From assembly GCA_930367215.1 (NCBI GenBank), contig OV884057.1, forward strand, positions 260,294,339-260,358,338: a stretch of DNA of 64,000 nt, in the 5' to 3' direction. The notes beneath the pieces were generated by a model. That model had not been told where the DNA came from. It ran no database searches and worked only from the letters and a program-made list of their open reading frames with translations. The position numbers were made by a program, and so were the translations under genes. This DNA comes from Pollenia angustigena (lineage: Eukaryota > Arthropoda > Insecta > Diptera > Polleniidae). Shown in pieces: positions 22,745-35,100 of the stretch (the first letter of the stretch is position 1; each line of letters opens with the position of its first letter).

Positions 22745-23346
22745 TTAGATCGGCTCAGAATCACTTTCTGAGTCGATCTAACGATGTCTGTCTGGTCGGC
22801 TGGCTGTTCATGCAACCTTGTGTGTTCAGATCGCAAATTCGGAGATAATTTGATGAAATTTGTCCCAGAGGCTCTGACTGGTACAAGGACCAAGCCTATT
22901 GAAAATGGAACGAATCGGTCTATAATTTTACAAAAACCATCTTTCTATTTTTGAGCATAGCTCCCATACAAATCATTCTCCCGAAAATAGCTTTTAATGC
23001 CAGCTTCCTAAAAAATATTAGTATTTACATACAAATTGGCGACAATGACTTTTACGATAGCTTCTATGTCGTGGCAAAATGTTGTCCAGGTAGGTCCAAA
23101 ATAAACCAAAGGTTCCATATAAACCCTCATCCAAAAAACTCATATATGTAATTGAAGATATCTAAATAATATTTGGCAGAAAGAACTTTTAAACGAATCT
23201 TAACCTCATAACATAATTTTGTTCTGGCGGGTCTATGATTGCCCAAATAGATTAGACTCTAGGAAATGTGATTACACTCTAGGAAATTTATTTTTAAATA
23301 TTACGCTATGCTATCGGGCTTGACCGATTATACTTTCTTACTTGTT
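22745..23346 (+). repeat. Dispersed fly repeat, copy 1
   Basis: Starts around TTAGATCGGCTCAGAATCAC and TGAGTCGATCTAACGATGTC and ends CGGGCTTGACCGATTATACT then TTCTTACTTGTT. The same two ends appear at 26070-26706, and the middle part is shared with 17078-17400. No coding capacity. I know similar words from non-coding repeats of flies but cannot assign a class. Confidence 0.7.
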
Positions 23347-23689
23347 ATTTTTGCATGAGCATTTTAAGCGTTTTTAACTCATTTTTCATTAAATTATGTT
23401 TTTGTATTTTTCACATTAATAATCCGATTCTACCAAAATAAATATCAATTTTCATACCAAATTTTATTACGATTGGATAATTTATGTAAGTGTTATAGCA
23501 TTTTTAAGAAAAAGGATATATGGCAGGACCTTGAGTCCTTGTTCAGATTTAAATGAAAATTTACACACACGTTGCTAGTTGTGTGTGTATCAGCATGACC
23601 ATTCTTTGTAGTTTTGTGGGCATTATTGAAGCTAAAATTACATTTGTCCATTTTATTACACATGGGAGGTAGGCGTGTCCTTAGACCGA

Positions 23690-24318
23690 TTTCTCAAAAA
23701 ATTCATATTTTTCTTAACTAACCTATTTTATACTAGTGCACCAAATATCAGAAAATTTCTGACAACTCCTTCTATTTATGTCCCTTCGTTATATGGGGAC
23801 AAAGCACTGTGCTTCGTGCTTAGTATCGAAGCTTATTTCTGGTTAAATCGCTACGTCAGTAAGCAAATTTGGACCGAAGGCAATCCTCAACCGTTAATGA
23901 ATCACAAAATTTTACTGCTTATTTCGGCTTACACGTGCTCTCGAAATGAGCAAGGAGCTGCCGTTAAGGTGGTAAATGGCGAGCGTTATTAATCAGCAAA
24001 ACCATTTGGTTTCGACAAGACGGTGCAACTTTCTATACAGCGAGCTCAACATTTAATTTGTTGCAAAATCAATATGTTGAAAACTTTATTTCCAGAAGTG
24101 ATCCCCTTGACCTGCAACCTCGTTTGCACGATTTAACACTTCTGGATTACTTTTTATGGAGCTATGTTAAGCCATTGGCTTATGCCACCAAATTAGCAAC
24201 TCTTGAAACATAAAAAGCCAATATGCAAATCACCATTGACGCCATTCGGCCAGATTTATTGGAAAAATTGGACTGCTCGAATGGACCTCGTTACTTGCAG
24301 CGGCAGGGGGCATATGCC
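23690..24318 (+). pseudogene. Mariner transposase, C-terminal half, broken
   Basis: The frame contains EAYFWLNRYVSKQIWTEGNPQ (first catalytic region; the expected Asp before the Glu is Ile in SIEAYF), then in another frame FRQDGATFYTA (second catalytic Asp region), LHDLTLLDYFLWSYVKPLAY and a stop at LET. At least one frameshift and one stop disable it. The end IDAIRPDLLEKLD follows the stop. Confidence 0.75.
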
Positions 24319-24453
24319 TAAATTAAATTTAATATAAATAAATTCCATGAAATTATCCACCAGATTAAAATTAAAAAAAAAAATCATTACATCAATGTTT
24401 ATGTCGTGTATTATCATTTGAAGTTCTCATGCAGTTAAAAAAAACACCCTATA

Positions 24454-25289
24454 CATATAGAAATATTAAACTATAACTAAGAATTAGAAACCGGTTCAGT
24501 TAAACCCTAAATTAACATAAGATTAGTAAATTTTAATTCAATATAAACTATATAGTTTTCGCTATATAGCCAGTTTTACCTTTTAAATAAAAGTGTTCTC
24601 ATGAAAAATATCCCAGCGGCAATTCCATATTTCTGATGAACCGTTTGTTAAATTTTTTACAAGTTCATATTGGGAGCATATAATATATTTCATAACATTC
24701 AGTGTATGGTTTACAGTTTGATGTATAGAACGCTTATTGTTGTTATAGAACATTGTATTAAAACTCATAATCATGCATACGATTTAAAATACAAACTCAT
24801 ATCTGCACTTTCATATTTAAACTGAACATTAGAGCGCACTTAATTCTTTGGGGTAACAATTTTTATTCAATCGTATAACATATTCTCTTTTTCCATGAAA
24901 TTCCAAGAAAAAATGATTGTCTTTCTCTACTTAGAGAAAATGTAAAAGCAACTGATTGATTTTTTTTTTAATCAAATTCTATCTTCCTATATTTAACCCC
25001 TTTTGGGCGCGGCAGAAACAAAAACACTTTATAATGTGCTGCCTGGGTACCTATGTATATGTAAGTTACGTAGAAAACAAGCATTTCCACACTAAATATC
25101 GTGTTAAAACGCTGTAAAATATTTATACCGTGATCATACAAGTAATACATGTATTAAATATTTAATCATTACATTAATCGTCCAATTTGTACAAACTGCT
25201 CAAAAGATCTACACTGTGGCAACAGTGTTAGAAAAACAAGATGGAAAGGATGAAGAGAATTGGAATATATTTATGTATATTAGAGCGAC
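24454..25289. other. No supported feature
   Basis: AT-rich, non-repetitive as far as I can see, with only short unrecognised frames. Confidence 0.45.
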
Positions 25290-25589
25290 TCACCAAAAAA
25301 TGTGCTCGATGTAGCCTCCTAAAAATGAACCTTGGACTTTTTTAAGATGACATTTTAAATATTTCGGCTCCAGCTTTGTCCTCTCGTGACATGTTTTTTT
25401 AATTTGAGAATCTGTTTCCTTACCAACATATACAAATTGGGTATCATAAGAAAGGTTTTTTAAGGTGTGTCCAACTGTATATGCAATTTGTCCGAGGGCA
25501 ATCATCCATGTCCTTTTTTTAAAGGATTTTCTGTAAAAAAAACGGTTTTTGAATTTTTTGTTCGGGGTTGTGTGTAATAAAATTGCCAA
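25290..25589 (-). CDS. Hypothetical 99-codon frame, doubtful
   Basis: An uninterrupted minus-strand frame, basic and without transmembrane segments or recognised motifs (KSFKKRTWMIALGQIAYTVG). Longer than most frames in this AT-rich DNA, but no start context, splice signals or homologous family can be supported. It could be a transposon relic or chance. Confidence 0.2.
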   Translation of the reverse strand: MAILLHTTPNKKFKNRFFYRKSFKKRTWMIALGQIAYTVGHTLKNLSYDTQFVYVGKETDSQIKKTCHERTKLEPKYLKCHLKKVQGSFLGGYIEHIFW

Positions 25590-26069
25590 ATTAACATATT
25601 TTAATCTTTAGTCGATTTAAGTAAATACGTGTCTCAGTTTTTTTTTTTGAAATTCGTGCTAGTTCGCGTTTTGACAAAAATGCAATGGGGTGGTAACCCT
25701 TGGTTTTAATTAGGGCAATATGGATATCAAACTTTTTATTTTGCCAAGTACATAATTTTTGTATGTAAATAATATAGATTTTTGCAAATTACACCGTGCT
25801 TTTTAATATATATAAATGCAATTTTTTAGTAACTCTAATATGATAGCAGATTGCTAACTATGGGTCTAGTCCACCCAGGCTGTTTTTTAAAATAATTTTA
25901 TATCATAAATATTCCTTATGTTTATTGTTTAAAAACGTTTAAATATAAACAAATTTAGATTACACATATATCTCGAATTAATATATCGTCTTGTTTTTTT
26001 TTTTTAATTTAAAAAGTTTGCGTGTCTGGGTTGATTCGACCCAGAGGTTAGTAATGGAGGGTTAAAATA

Positions 26070-26706
26070 TTGGTCCTAGACCCACCTTAAAGTATACCGA
26101 TCGACTCAGAATCTCTTTTTGAGTCGAACTAACGATGTCTGGCTGGCAGCTGGCAGGCTGTCCATGTAACTTCGTGCTCAAAGTACAGGTTGAAATTTTG
26201 GCGATATTTTGACAAAATTTGGGACATGGGTTTTTATTGCCACAAGGACCAAGCCTATTGAAATTGGGCGGAATCGTAGGACCACGAGGAAAGATAGTGG
26301 GAAATTTTTTGCACTCAGAAACTATCAAACCGATATTAATGAAATTTAAAAGATAAATATAGAACCATATCTATATGGACACAAAAGGTATGCATTTTTT
26401 AAAAAATAGGACCACGAAGGCAGATAGGGGCGATTTCTGCCTCTTAAACCGATTTTATTGAAACTTAAAACATAGATAGATCCATATCTATTTGGACACA
26501 TAAGCCATACAGTTTGTCAAAAATAGGACCACAAGGGGAGGTAGGGGGCGATTTCTGCCTCTCACAAACTTTCAAACCGATTTTAATGAAGTTTATAAAC
26601 ATAGATAAATCCATATTTATGTGGACACATAAGCATGATGTGGTTTTAAATACTGTGGTGTAGGCATCATATCGTCGGGCTTGACCGATTATACTTTCTT
26701 ACTTGT
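26070..26706 (+). repeat. Dispersed fly repeat, copy 2, with internal tandem units
   Basis: Begins GGTCCTAGACCCACCTTAAA, contains CGACTCAGAATCTCTTTTTG and ends TCGGGCTTGACCGATTATAC then TTCTTACTTGTT. In the middle, a unit starting TAGGACCACRAGG recurs at about 26277, 26407 and 26524, giving three copies of 118-131 bp. Confidence 0.75.
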
Positions 26707-28149
26707 TTTGTATTTGTTCATAGGCATATACTCAAACACTAAAGTTTTATATTTTTTCGATAATTCATTGAATTTTTGGTTTCTTTATTTTCTTGTTCTC
26801 TATTTTATGAATAAATTGTTTTGCCTAATATTTTATATATGAATCTAGACTAGCGTTAGTTCATGCAGAGCTACTAAGAACTTAAAAAATTATGCTAACT
26901 GTGGCCACATTCCAATATAAAACACGTACATGTACCCGAGTACCTAGGTGCGCATTTAAGGCTGTAAAGAATAAATTGATTTCTCAAGCAAATACCAAAA
27001 ATAATTTTAGCTGTTCGGCTACAAAAATACTAAGTTTCTTAAAAATTAGGAAATTTTAAGAAGTTTCAGACATAAGAATTATCAATTTCAGTGAAAAAAA
27101 CTTGGTTGAAAACACCAAAGGTACACTGGTACCTGGGTGCGTACGTAAGGGTTAATTAAATTTACATAAAAATTTTTTAAAATTTTTAAATTAAAGATAT
27201 TTTTTAAGACCAACAGAACTATCGAAAGCCTGGTCTGTCAAACAAACTGTCAAATCGCGATCACTTTTTGACATTTATACCCAGTAAAAATTTATCATTT
27301 TGCGAAGCACTACATGGTACATTTAAAAAAATAAGTGCACAATTATTCGCTTAGCAATAAGACATAGACAAGTGCAGTAAAGTAAGTAATGCAACTCTTA
27401 GCAAGCTTTATAAAAAAAATAACATTTCAAGAGCCACTACGAAGAAGGATTGCAAGGGAGAATACTAAAAAATAACTGTAAAAATACATTCAGTGTGTAA
27501 AGCTGATAGCTACAATCACAAGTTTTTATATGCATTGAATAAAGCGCTTTTTGTGTAAAAAATTTATTGATTCAAAGTGGGAACTCACCATATAAAATTC
27601 ATTCCTTCCGTAAGAGAGATCGTTAAGCGAAACTCTTACATTTCTTCCTTACAAGCCTGCTTCGTTTGAAGCTCAATTTTATATTGTGTAATCAGTATAC
27701 TTTGGCAAATCATTTCCCTAGAGGGAAGCGAACTGACACCAAAGTAGTCCCGTGATAGCTCTTTGGTGTAAGAGACCAGTTCTAGTTCTAACACTTTATA
27801 TGAATAAACCCTATCTCTTTTACATGAGGTTGTCATTGGAGAGGTCAATTGACATCATTTGACCAGTCCTAGAGTTAGAAAATGTTAGAAAGTCCCAAAA
27901 AAATGTGTCACACCACCAGTGAAGACTGTACAGTAATTCATTACTTTTTCTACCATTTTGTTCTTGGTTCTCCTTTCACTAATCATGAGTTTTTTTTTGT
28001 GTTTCTTCTATTTTTACAACTCCCAGGACCAGTATGTTAAAACAATGACACAAATTTCCCGCAGGGTATGAATAGATTCACGCTTTAAGAATGCTAGCAA
28101 ATTACCCAAACTTACTTCGATAATTAGTCATCGATGATTTTTTGAAAAT
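26707..28149. other. No supported feature
   Basis: AT-rich DNA. A CCTTACAAGCCTGCTT word near 27648 resembles sequence near 4440, but I could not extend it into a defined repeat. The 70-codon minus-strand frame at 27636-27848 shows no motif. Confidence 0.4.
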
Positions 28150-28545
28150 TAAGTTTATTAATGCATAAACATAAATGCCGCATATGGAGTGACACTATTC
28201 CACAACAGACCCTTTGGAATAAAAAAAAAAAAAAAAAATTCAGCGCTAGCTGCGGTTTTCGCACTGACGGAACTCGCTTTACGGTCAATATTAATCGTTA
28301 CCGCGCCATAAACAATGACTTTTCGTTTGTAAAAAAATGGAGGGCATTAAACCAGGCAAGAAAGGGTTCAAACAGATTGGTTTTTCATGCAATATGTCGA
28401 ACAAGATCTTACACCTGTAGGGCTATGTGAACTGACGGGTTTGCGCTGCTTAGCCAGCAACAATTGATGCATGCGAGGCCAACCTTGATCGTTTTATTCG
28501 CGACATACGGCCAGCAATGCTCCAAAAAGTGGAACAGAATTAGAC
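28150..28545 (+). pseudogene. Mariner-like transposase remnant
   Basis: KHKCRIWSDTIPQQTL corresponds to the NKQNCRIW block of this clade. After a long A-run and frameshifts, ATIDACEANLDRFIRDIRPA matches the pre-C-terminal helix. The catalytic blocks between are hardly readable. It is an old, heavily decayed copy. Confidence 0.65.
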
Positions 28546-28854
28546 GTCCACAATGCTCCTAGTCATGAACTGCCGTGGTCAAAATAATTTTTTAAATGAA
28601 AATGTCATGTTCTGATCTTTCGAGCAAAAATAATTTTTTAAACTCAAAGGTTCAACTGACTCCGCCCTACTGAACGTGTTTTGATTTTTTTCAGAATATT
28701 TTTTTCCATACTTTTTTTTAAACGTACACATTTGATTTTAATATATGTCATGCTCGCAAAAGCAATAAATTTTACATTTCATTGTTGTTGTAGTTGCAGC
28801 AGTAGTAACTATTGTTGATATTTTTGTTGTGAACATTTTTATGTGTGCATGCGG

Positions 28855-28872
28855 GTGTGTGTGTGTGTGTAG
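28855..28872. repeat. (TG)n microsatellite
   Basis: A short run of TG dinucleotides. Confidence 0.8.
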
Positions 28873-29544
28873 GGGTAAAACACACATTTATTTGGGTTAA
28901 GGATAAATCACAGCTATTCATTCACTTCCGTATGTACTCAAAAGAAAATTTTCATATATTTTTTCTTTATTGCAAGCTTTTCGTTTTTTTTTTTTTTTTT
29001 GGTTTTTATTTCGCCCACTTCTAACAAGTGCGTAATCAGAAATTTGTCAGTACTTGGAGAACTTCCACCAAAACTTTGTAACTCTTAAACCTTTTGCTTC
29101 GTAGTTTAGTTAGAGCTGGTTTTTGAAAATTTGACTTTTATGGGAGCTGGGTCAATCGTGGACCTATCTCAAAAAGCGTATGTTTTGAAAACCTATTAGA
29201 AAATTTGATAACCAATAATGCTGATTAGATTCATTTTTGGTTCATGTGTGCTTTATTTCCACAAAATTGTCGAAATAATTAAAATTTGTTGTCAAGTATT
29301 TTTGGGTTATCTTGCATACTAGAGAATAAGCTTTTTAAATGTATGGGCCGTTTCTCAACTTTTCAATTGACTCAACAAAAACTTCTCTTACTACATAACG
29401 TTTACACATTGTTCTTAGAAACCATCTACTCTTCAACTACAATAACTCATTATATTTACATAGGATGTCTTGATTTGACAATACATAATCTATGGATTCT
29501 GCATACATGCACCAGCCTAGAAATTGTGCTACTTACACTGAATA
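28873..29544. other. No supported feature
   Basis: AT-rich with long T-runs. No motif or frame recognised. Confidence 0.4.
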
Positions 29545-29700
29545 AATCTATAAAAATGCCCATGATGGGCATAAGTCGGAGACAACACGGTCTATGCTGG
29601 ACCAGTAGGCGTTGAGCCTGTTGTGCTATCCAGACCTCAGTTTTGCGCGGCAGGTTTTTCTACGCTTCTTCAATAGCGGGTGGGCGATCTCCAAGTACGA
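29545..29700 (-). pseudogene. Jockey-type LINE ORF2 C-terminal fragment
   Basis: The minus strand reads AKLRSG, a stop, then HNRLNAYWSSIDRVVSDLCP, which fits the conserved QLRSGYCKRLNAYLSRI.P...CP segment near the end of Jockey-clade non-LTR retrotransposon proteins, with a preceding basic RKTCR. Only about 50 codons remain and they hold a stop. Confidence 0.55.
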
Positions 29701-31690
29701 CATTCTTGCACTAACCTGGAACTACGATATTTTTGGGGTCATTATAAATGTCGTTCAAAGCTGGTGTATATCAGCTGTGACCGAGTGATTTTATATATAA
29801 CTTTTTATGTTCTGCTCGTATGTAGGAGGGACCTTCCTGACATGGCTCGTAGAATCATCTGACTGCGTGATTTTAAAGTTACGATAGCTCCCAGGAGAAA
29901 TCGTTAAGTCGGCATGGTGTTATGTGTCATGACTTCATTTCACGTGTAGGTCGTATACAAGGATTTGAAAGTCTTAAGGCTGATATGGTTTTGTCAAGTT
30001 AAAATAACACGGCCTGTACTTCTAACATTTCATGCGACTTGCAACATATTGCGTCATCGCTGGGATCGAGTTTCAGAGCAAATTGAACTTCATTTGCCTA
30101 TAGCTGCAAGTCCTTTTGTAAAATTAATATTGTTAAGTAAACGTACATCGCAATGGTACACACGGTTTCAATTACATTAGGTCCGCGTCCATATTTACTG
30201 CAAAAAATTTTAAAGAAAAAAAACTTTCATATAAGTCACTGAAATTGCCTCCTTGTCCCCACCATTTAATCTTTGTTTGCTGCATTTAAATATGTAACAT
30301 GCGTCTTTTTCTTTCGCTTAATAAAAAACTCAAAAAATCTGGTGAAACAAATTTCCATTTTCAAGTCGTTTGCAATATCGGCAACTTTAATTGATTTTCC
30401 TTAAATGTCTCACATTTCACAAGTTGTGTAAAAATTATCCACAATTATAAGATTTGATGTAGTGTATTAAGAATTCGTTGAAAACTTCTTATTAAACGTC
30501 AAGAGAAAAAAAACGTAATATGATCTTATTTAGAAAAAAAGAGGGTGGTTGTAAAATTTTGCTTTAGATTTTTTATAGCGCAAATTTTGTTCCATCTAAT
30601 AAATTAGATGTTTTTCTGTATGTTGTGATACATTTCATATAAGTACATACATACATAATTTTCTTTTTCATAATGCCATACTTTTACGTCTGACTACATG
30701 TGAAATGGAAACATTTATTTTTATTTCTTCTTTTTTTTTTTGTTGCTCACATATAAAGGAAATTAGTTTTATAAACAAATTCGAACAACGTGATGTGTAT
30801 TTTGCTTTCTATTTTTTTATTTAGGCAAAAAACTGCTTTTCTTAATAAACTTCTTGAGAACGACAGTGAAAAGAAAAGGGCAAGGGATATTTATCAGCTA
30901 AACGAATGTTAGTCTTTGTGTTACTTATACAACGAAAACGTGAGGGCTTTTTCATGTGTAAAAGGATTTTTAGTTTTTACTTAATACTAGTCTGTGGTGG
31001 TTTCAGTTGTTATTAGACAAATACTTACAGAACGGATGTTAGTTATATCCGTTTATTTGGTAAGAAAATAAGCGGATGTGTCATAGAATTCACAAATAAT
31101 TTGACAAAACTATAAGAATTAAGTTCTGTTGTTGACTTAAAAGGAAACTGAAATCAAAAGAAGGAAAAAAAACAGTAAATAAATTATAATAAATGTTTTG
31201 TCAGAGGGGCCTTTTTATGGTACTCAATTCAGGCGTTAATATATTGACACGTTTTTACCTTTTAAATCGTTAGTAATTCTCTTTAAAAATCGATTGCCTT
31301 TAAAATTTCATATTCACATATTTATTTATTAACATAAATCTTGTGTTGTTGCAACTGTAATTTCGCACTGTTTATAACAACAACACTTTCAAATAAGCTC
31401 TTTTCAGTTGAGCTATATACTGTTAAATGCTAACAATAAACTGATGAATCAACATTTCGTTGCCGTTTGTATACTTATGTGCTGTTTTCACAACACAAGT
31501 GACTGAACGTATAGTAAAATTTATATGAAAAGCACTCTATAAGCTTTTCGACAGCTATTGCATCAACAACAACCGTTTTCCTAATATTAAAAAAGAAACT
31601 TTACTTAAAGGTACTTTTATTGCGGAAACCTTTATATATAGCGAACCTAAAAAACCGGTTAGCTCCAATGGATTTAGCGTACTCGAATTA
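29701..31690. other. No supported feature
   Basis: Mixed, mostly AT-rich DNA. The short frames at 29680-29862 and 29965-30180 lie in somewhat less AT-rich sequence, possibly older LINE material, but no motif can be named. Confidence 0.4.
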
Positions 31691-31877
31691 TCAAAAGATT
31701 TTTTTATTCGTGCTTAATTCCCAGTTTTTATTCTTTATGGATGAAGTTTCCTGATGATCTGGCCTAAGCAACCAGTGAAATGAGCATAGGAATAGCTTAT
31801 CCCATCAACAATAAATTTGAAGTGTTTTTATCAAGAATTAAAACTGGGAATTAAGCACGAATAATAAAATCTTTTGA
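31691..31877. mobile_element. 187-bp hairpin MITE
   Basis: The left arm TCAAAAGATTTTTTTATTCG then TGCTTAATTCCCAGTTTTTA is mirrored by the right arm over about 45 bp. A TACTCGAATTAT direct repeat lies at 31679-31690 and again about 45 bp beyond the right arm, so the original insertion may include that extra segment. A matching arm occurs at 63856. Confidence 0.7.
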
Positions 31878-32154
31878 AATTAAAATTTTGTATTCCCAAA
31901 AATTGAAATTCCTTTTTGATAGTACTCGAATTATGATACAATGCCAGGTGCCCTACTTTTCACAAAAAAGTGTAAGTTTCTAGCACAGTGTAATAATTCC
32001 AATCTTATCCTAATACTTTATTTTATTTCCTGCCGGTGCCTAATAACAAATTTTCCCATCACGGTTATTTTCCGCATTGCGGTTATTACCAAAGTAAGTT
32101 TTTATTTTTTTTGTTGTATTTATTATTCAGCAATCATTTTACCTTTATATAATA

Positions 32155-33054
32155 CTAGCATTTAACCCGCTACTTCGTTAGCGTCTCCATTTTCTTCGTT
32201 GACACATCTGTATGCCAAAGTTTATTTTTCTAGGTTTTAACTTGGTTAAATTCTAGCATTTAATCCGCTCCTTCACATAGGATCTTGCATGTTTAATTTT
32301 ATGTTCTAGGTCTTATACAAAGGGAAATTCAAAAAGTACCAGTTGAAATACAAAAAAATACCAAAGTCCCTCTTATAGATTCTTATCCACTCAGGACATC
32401 GCATCTTTAATTTTATGTTTTAAGGTCCAATATTAACGATAATTAAAAAAATACTAGTTGTAGAACCAAAAAGCTGAAGAAAGATATACAATTTCCCGTA
32501 TTTCTCATTTTGGTACTATTTTTCCCCCCATTAAAGTATCAAAAACTGCAGTATTGTAGTGGGGGCCCATAATCTAGTAAGAATATGTCAATGAATGGAG
32601 AAAAATGTTTTGTAAAAAAGTACCAAATATAGTAACGATTTTCACCCCTTAGACGTTTGAATTTCGAAAAAGTACCAAATTCATATTCGTGTTTTTTTTT
32701 TTGTTAAGTTTCGAATGTGGTATAACCTTTATTTCTAGGATTATTGGTTCAAAAGATAGATGGGGTGACAAAAAAGTACCTAAAAGAGCCGGATTTCAAA
32801 AAAGTACCAGACACCTGTCCGCTTATTTTTATAAAGAACAACGATAAGTTTTACAGTTTATTTGTACCTCTTTTAGTTTTAGAGATGTAAAATTATCCAA
32901 TTTACCCGTTTTTACCCTCTAAACATTCGAATTTCCAAAAATCCTGTTTTAGTGGATCGATTTGGGGAGAGCCCACCTCCGGTCCAAATTTCAAGATTTT
33001 AGCGTTTAGGCGATGATGAATCAGTCAGTAACGTTACAATTTTATATATATAGA
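32155..33054 (-). mobile_element. Non-autonomous Helitron (900 bp)
   Basis: On the minus strand it begins TCTATATATATAAAATTG after A at 33055 and ends GCGGGTTAAATGCTAG before T at 32154. A perfect CGCTA...TAGCG hairpin precedes the end, as Helitrons require. The interior has repeated AAAAAGTACCA words and no Rep/helicase. Confidence 0.8.
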
Positions 33055-33239
33055 TTATCGCAAAAAAGGTTAAGCGTCATAATTTTAAATTAGCTTTTTT
33101 CTTAACAAATGACTGCATTGGCAACATTTACATCATCTTCTTAAATGTCAGGTTCGCATAAAGTACCGTTACAATTTTATAGTAATAACAATTTAATGGT
33201 CACAACATTTTTATCGTAAGCGAAAACATTCATACAAAA

Positions 33240-33740
33240 TTTTAAATTAAGGGGTATTCCAAAAGTTTGTGTTCGTGGATTGTCTGTATATGTGGCCTGT
33301 GGTACAACATCGACCGATCTTTTCAGTATTTAAAAACAATGGGAATCAAAATTTTACCAGAATAGCAATATTTGTTATGCTTTAAGGCGTACTAAAGTGT
33401 TATCGGACATTGGAGTTTATATGTAGCCTATTGTTAATTATAGACCGATCTTTAGGAAATGCATCGTGATATCTAGTCTTATGGACCACATTTTACTATA
33501 ATAGCTTCATTTGTTATGTTTTTGGGTGCACTTTAATGTTTTTCGATAGTGGACTTTAATAGGGCCTACTTCTTGAAATGTTGGTGCGATTTGTAGTCTT
33601 ATAAAACTATGACAGACTACATTTTACAAAAAAAGCATTAATTGTTACGGCTTAAGACGTACTAAAGTGTTCTTTGGAAGTGGGCTTCATATGGGCCCAA
33701 TGGCATATTATGGACTAAATTTAGTAGTCTTATTTTTAAT
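33240..33740. repeat. Degenerate tandem units of about 140 bp
   Basis: Words such as TTTGTTATG.TTTAAGGCGTACTAAAGTGTT and ATGGGCC recur roughly four times with heavy divergence. Similar ATGGACCGAT words occur in fly dispersed repeats. Boundaries are not clear. Confidence 0.5.
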
Positions 33741-33792
33741 CATATAAAACGAATTTGTGCAAAATTAAATGCCTGTGGAAAAATTAATATTA

Positions 33793-34777
33793 TTTCGTCC
33801 CCTCAATATAACAATAGCGTATAATTTTTTTGGGCTTTTGAGAAAATCGTGTTTAAAGTTTTTGTCAAATCTGATGTTTATTAAAACCTCAATATCGCGG
33901 TAAATAAAAATTCTTCATATTGGATTTTTCGACGAATACATAATACCGTTTCTTGTATTTAAATTTACCAATTTTTTTTATTCTACGCATCCCTTAAGAC
34001 CATAATTATGTCATTCAAAGTGCAAGTCCTCCATATAGGCTATTTTATTATTTAAGGAATTCATATGATGTATCTGATACACTATTTTTTTTTGTATGGT
34101 ATACGCTGTTTTATTCAATAATTTTACGGTATGTTTATCAAAATATTTGATCTTAAAAATATAAATTTGTAACATTATAAAACGGTGATTAATTCAGTGT
34201 CACATATTCATTACTTTCCAATTTGGGTTATTATAAACAAAAATTTATGACAAATTAAGGTATACATTGCGTAAATCAAAAATAACTAGAAGTTCATTCG
34301 TCTTCTTTCTCTTCCTCTGCTAAATCTGGCTCATCTAAAAAATTTCGTTTCTTTTCACCTTGTAAGTTAATGAAAAATGACTGCGAGCCACGAGGAATTA
34401 CATTATTCTTGCACTATTTCTCAAACAATAGTGTGTATTATTATAAGCTATTTTATGAGTTAAAGTTTTCATAAATTGTATTTTTTTTCTACAGGCTAAA
34501 ATGGGGTATAATGCGTTTACACTATTATTCTTTTAACAACTTTGGAGTGGCAATTTCAAGTAAAATAGCGCATATGAGCTTACACACTTATTGAAGGAAA
34601 AATTTGAACAAGAAATTATACACTATTTTTTCCAACTACATTTTGACCCACTTTTTGGAAGTAGAATTTGACGAAATTTTGACCAGACATAAAATCAATG
34701 ATGGAGATTCTAAATATTCAATAAAAAAATAATAGCGTATGAGCACATACGCTATTGTTTTATTAAGGGGACGATTT
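33793..34777. mobile_element. Candidate TIR element of about 1 kb
   Basis: TCGTCCCCTCAATATAACAA then TAGCGTATA at the left is mirrored at the right (ATCGTCCCCTTAATAAAACA then ATAGCGTATG). Just inside the right end is a hairpin, AATAGCGTATGAGCACATAC onward (34730-34756). The target duplication is unclear. Interior non-coding. Confidence 0.5.
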
Positions 34778-34899
34778 ATTATATTAAATTGAAATATCAA
34801 ATTTTTTGCGTGGTTTTTCCACATTTGGGTCAGTTAATATTTTTCAACCAACTATGCTGGATTTTAAAACTACTTCGAAAAACTTGAAACAATTTTACT

Positions 34900-35100
34900 T
34901 CAAAATTGCTATTTGTAGTCTTTTGGAAGTGAGCGTGTTTTAAACAGACGGACAGACAGACACAGTATGGCTAAATCGACTTAGAATAACTCAAGGATCC
35001 AGAATTTATGCAGCTAATGTGGTCCTGGATGCTTATAGAATGAAATGACAAACTGAGTATATCATCATCCACCAGTTATGGTGGAGGGTAAAAAGGACAA
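34900..35100 (-). repeat. Dispersed fly repeat, reverse copy
   Basis: CAGACGGACAGACAGACACA then GGCTAAATCGACTTAGAATA and ATGGTGGAGGGTA form the reversed pattern of a common fly non-coding repeat, related in words to those at 22745 and 26070. Confidence 0.5.

Larger units (their letters stand above)
20707..24451 (+). mobile_element. Mariner element with both TIRs, interrupted
   Basis: The left end TCGGGTGTTTTTTTAAGCTG and the inverted right end TAGGGTGTTTTTTTTAACTG continue to match through CATGARAACTT, with TA outside each (20705-20706 and 24452-24453). N-terminal transposase sequence is recognisable at 20785-20870 and the C-terminal half at 23690-24318. About 2.8 kb of later insertions separates them. 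It was once an autonomous-size mariner of about 1 kb. Confidence 0.7.

Noticed and set aside
22477..22893. 138-codon minus-strand frame
   Set aside because: It spans the boundary between unrelated repeats and is antisense to the exon-like segment; no motifs.
29286..29615. 109-codon plus-strand frame
   Set aside because: Its 3' part is antisense to the Jockey-type LINE fragment, which explains the openness better.
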